Assembly (NCBI GenBank): GCA_023436485.1
Contig: JAEZIU010000104.1
Coordinates: 1 to 13,305 of the forward strand
Length of the DNA: 13,305 bases
Direction: 5' to 3'
Source: Bacillota bacterium
Lineage (GTDB): Bacteria; Bacillota; Clostridia; Acetivibrionales; DSM-1351
Every line of letters starts with the position of its first letter. The stretch's first letter is position 1. Positions 12,809-13,305 of this stretch are shown piece by piece. The position numbers and the translations under genes were made by a program. Under the pieces are notes generated by a model. That model had not been told where the DNA came from. It made no database searches and saw only the letters and a list, made by a program, of their open reading frames with translations.

Positions 12809-13305
12809 ATGAAAAATTTTAAAATAATTGTCCAATATGATGGAAGCAGATATAAAGGTTGGCAAAAGCTTAAAGATAATAACCTTTCAATTCAGGAGAA
12901 AATCGAAACAGTACTTTCTAAGATGACCGGAGAAGAAATTCAAGTAATTGGTTGTGGAAGGACGGATGCTGGTACTCATGCTGAAAATTATGTAGCCAAC
13001 TTTCATACAAATTCAAACAGGTCACCAAAACTGATATTAAATTATTTTTATGAATTTTTGCCTGAGGATATTGTTGTAAAGTCAGTAGAAGAAGTACCCG
13101 AAAGATTCCATGCACAACACAATGTTAAATCAAAAACCTATGTGTATAGCATTACTAAAGGAAGATTAAGAAATGTGTTCAATAGAAAATATCAATTTCA
13201 TTCACTGGAAAAGCTGGATCTTATTCAAATGAGAAATGCAGCTGAATACTTAGTTGGAACCCACGATTTTCAAAGCTTTACCAGCTTGAAAGGGGGCTCA
13301 AAATC
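12809..13305 (+). CDS. truA: tRNA pseudouridine synthase A (TruA), 3' end outside window
   Basis: An open frame from ATG 12809 runs off the right edge with 165 complete codons visible (the family is about 240-270 residues). TruA converts uridines 38-40 of the tRNA anticodon stem to pseudouridine. Visible signatures: start K-I-x-V-Q-Y-D-G-S-R-Y-K-G-W-Q (5-19), the catalytic motif G-R-T-D53-A-G-T-H-A, E-R-F-H-A-Q-H-N-V-K-S-K-T-Y-V-Y around 103-118, and L-V-G-T-H-D-F-Q-S-F near the edge. SD AAAAGGGG lies at 12796-12802. Clostridia may carry more than one TruA paralogue, so this need not be the only copy. It is divergent from the CysRS-like gene. Confidence 0.93.
   Translation, partial: MKNFKIIVQYDGSRYKGWQKLKDNNLSIQEKIETVLSKMTGEEIQVIGCGRTDAGTHAENYVANFHTNSNRSPKLILNYFYEFLPEDIVVKSVEEVPERFHAQHNVKSKTYVYSITKGRLRNVFNRKYQFHSLEKLDLIQMRNAAEYLVGTHDFQSFTSLKGGSK

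Noticed and set aside
1..13305. CRISPR arrays, tRNA/rRNA genes, transposases or insertion-sequence ends
   Set aside because: No regularly spaced direct repeats, no cloverleaf-forming stretches in the intergenic gaps, and no transposase-like frames or terminal repeats were seen.

Overview
The window is an AT-rich stretch of bacterial chromosome. Gram-positive-type Shine-Dalgarno sequences, ATG/GTG/TTG starts and the gene content (DacF-type carboxypeptidase, VanZ-like protein, COG4908-type condensation proteins, PaaK) suggest a low-GC Firmicute, probably of the class Clostridia. The partial SGNH/GDSL esterase at the left edge resembles polysaccharide-deacetylating esterases of fibre-degrading clostridia, but the species cannot be fixed from the sequence.

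Layout. (1) 1-1685, + strand: the C-terminal tail of an SGNH hydrolase, a long hairpin, a penicillin-binding D-Ala-D-Ala carboxypeptidase and a VanZ-like membrane protein. (2) 1884-6361, + strand: condensation-type acyltransferase A, a hot-dog acyl-CoA thioesterase, an APH-type small-molecule kinase and condensation-type acyltransferase B. (3) A strong bidirectional terminator at 6383-6408. (4) 10032-6424, - strand, converging on it: condensation-type acyltransferase C, a stand-alone acyl carrier protein, a KAS III-type ketosynthase and a short-chain ketoreductase. (5) A 360-base divergent regulatory region, then PaaK-type acyl-CoA ligase on the + strand, ending in a second strong bidirectional terminator. 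(6) On the - strand, a gene carrying only the C-terminal half of cysteinyl-tRNA synthetase. (7) The start of truA (tRNA pseudouridine synthase), cut by the window edge.

Regions 2-5 look like a compact, cryptic acyl-transfer biosynthetic locus. It has an acid-activating ligase, a discrete ACP, a ketosynthase with an intact Cys-His-Asn triad, a ketoreductase, a thioesterase and three paralogous HxxxDG-type acyltransferases. There is no acyltransferase domain, dehydratase, enoyl reductase, NRPS adenylation domain, phosphopantetheinyl transferase, transporter or regulator in the window, so missing steps would have to come from housekeeping fatty-acid synthesis. A plausible but unproven reading is that PaaK and/or KAS III prepare a starter, one round of condensation and ketoreduction gives a beta-hydroxyacyl-ACP, and the condensation proteins move acyl groups onto an alcohol or amine acceptor that the kinase may phosphorylate.

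The most striking detail is in paralogue A. The catalytic His of its HxxxDG motif is Tyr (one base change), and a second motif (N-x-G) is also broken, although its reading frame is intact. This suggests either a non-catalytic partner of B or C, or a neofunctionalised enzyme.
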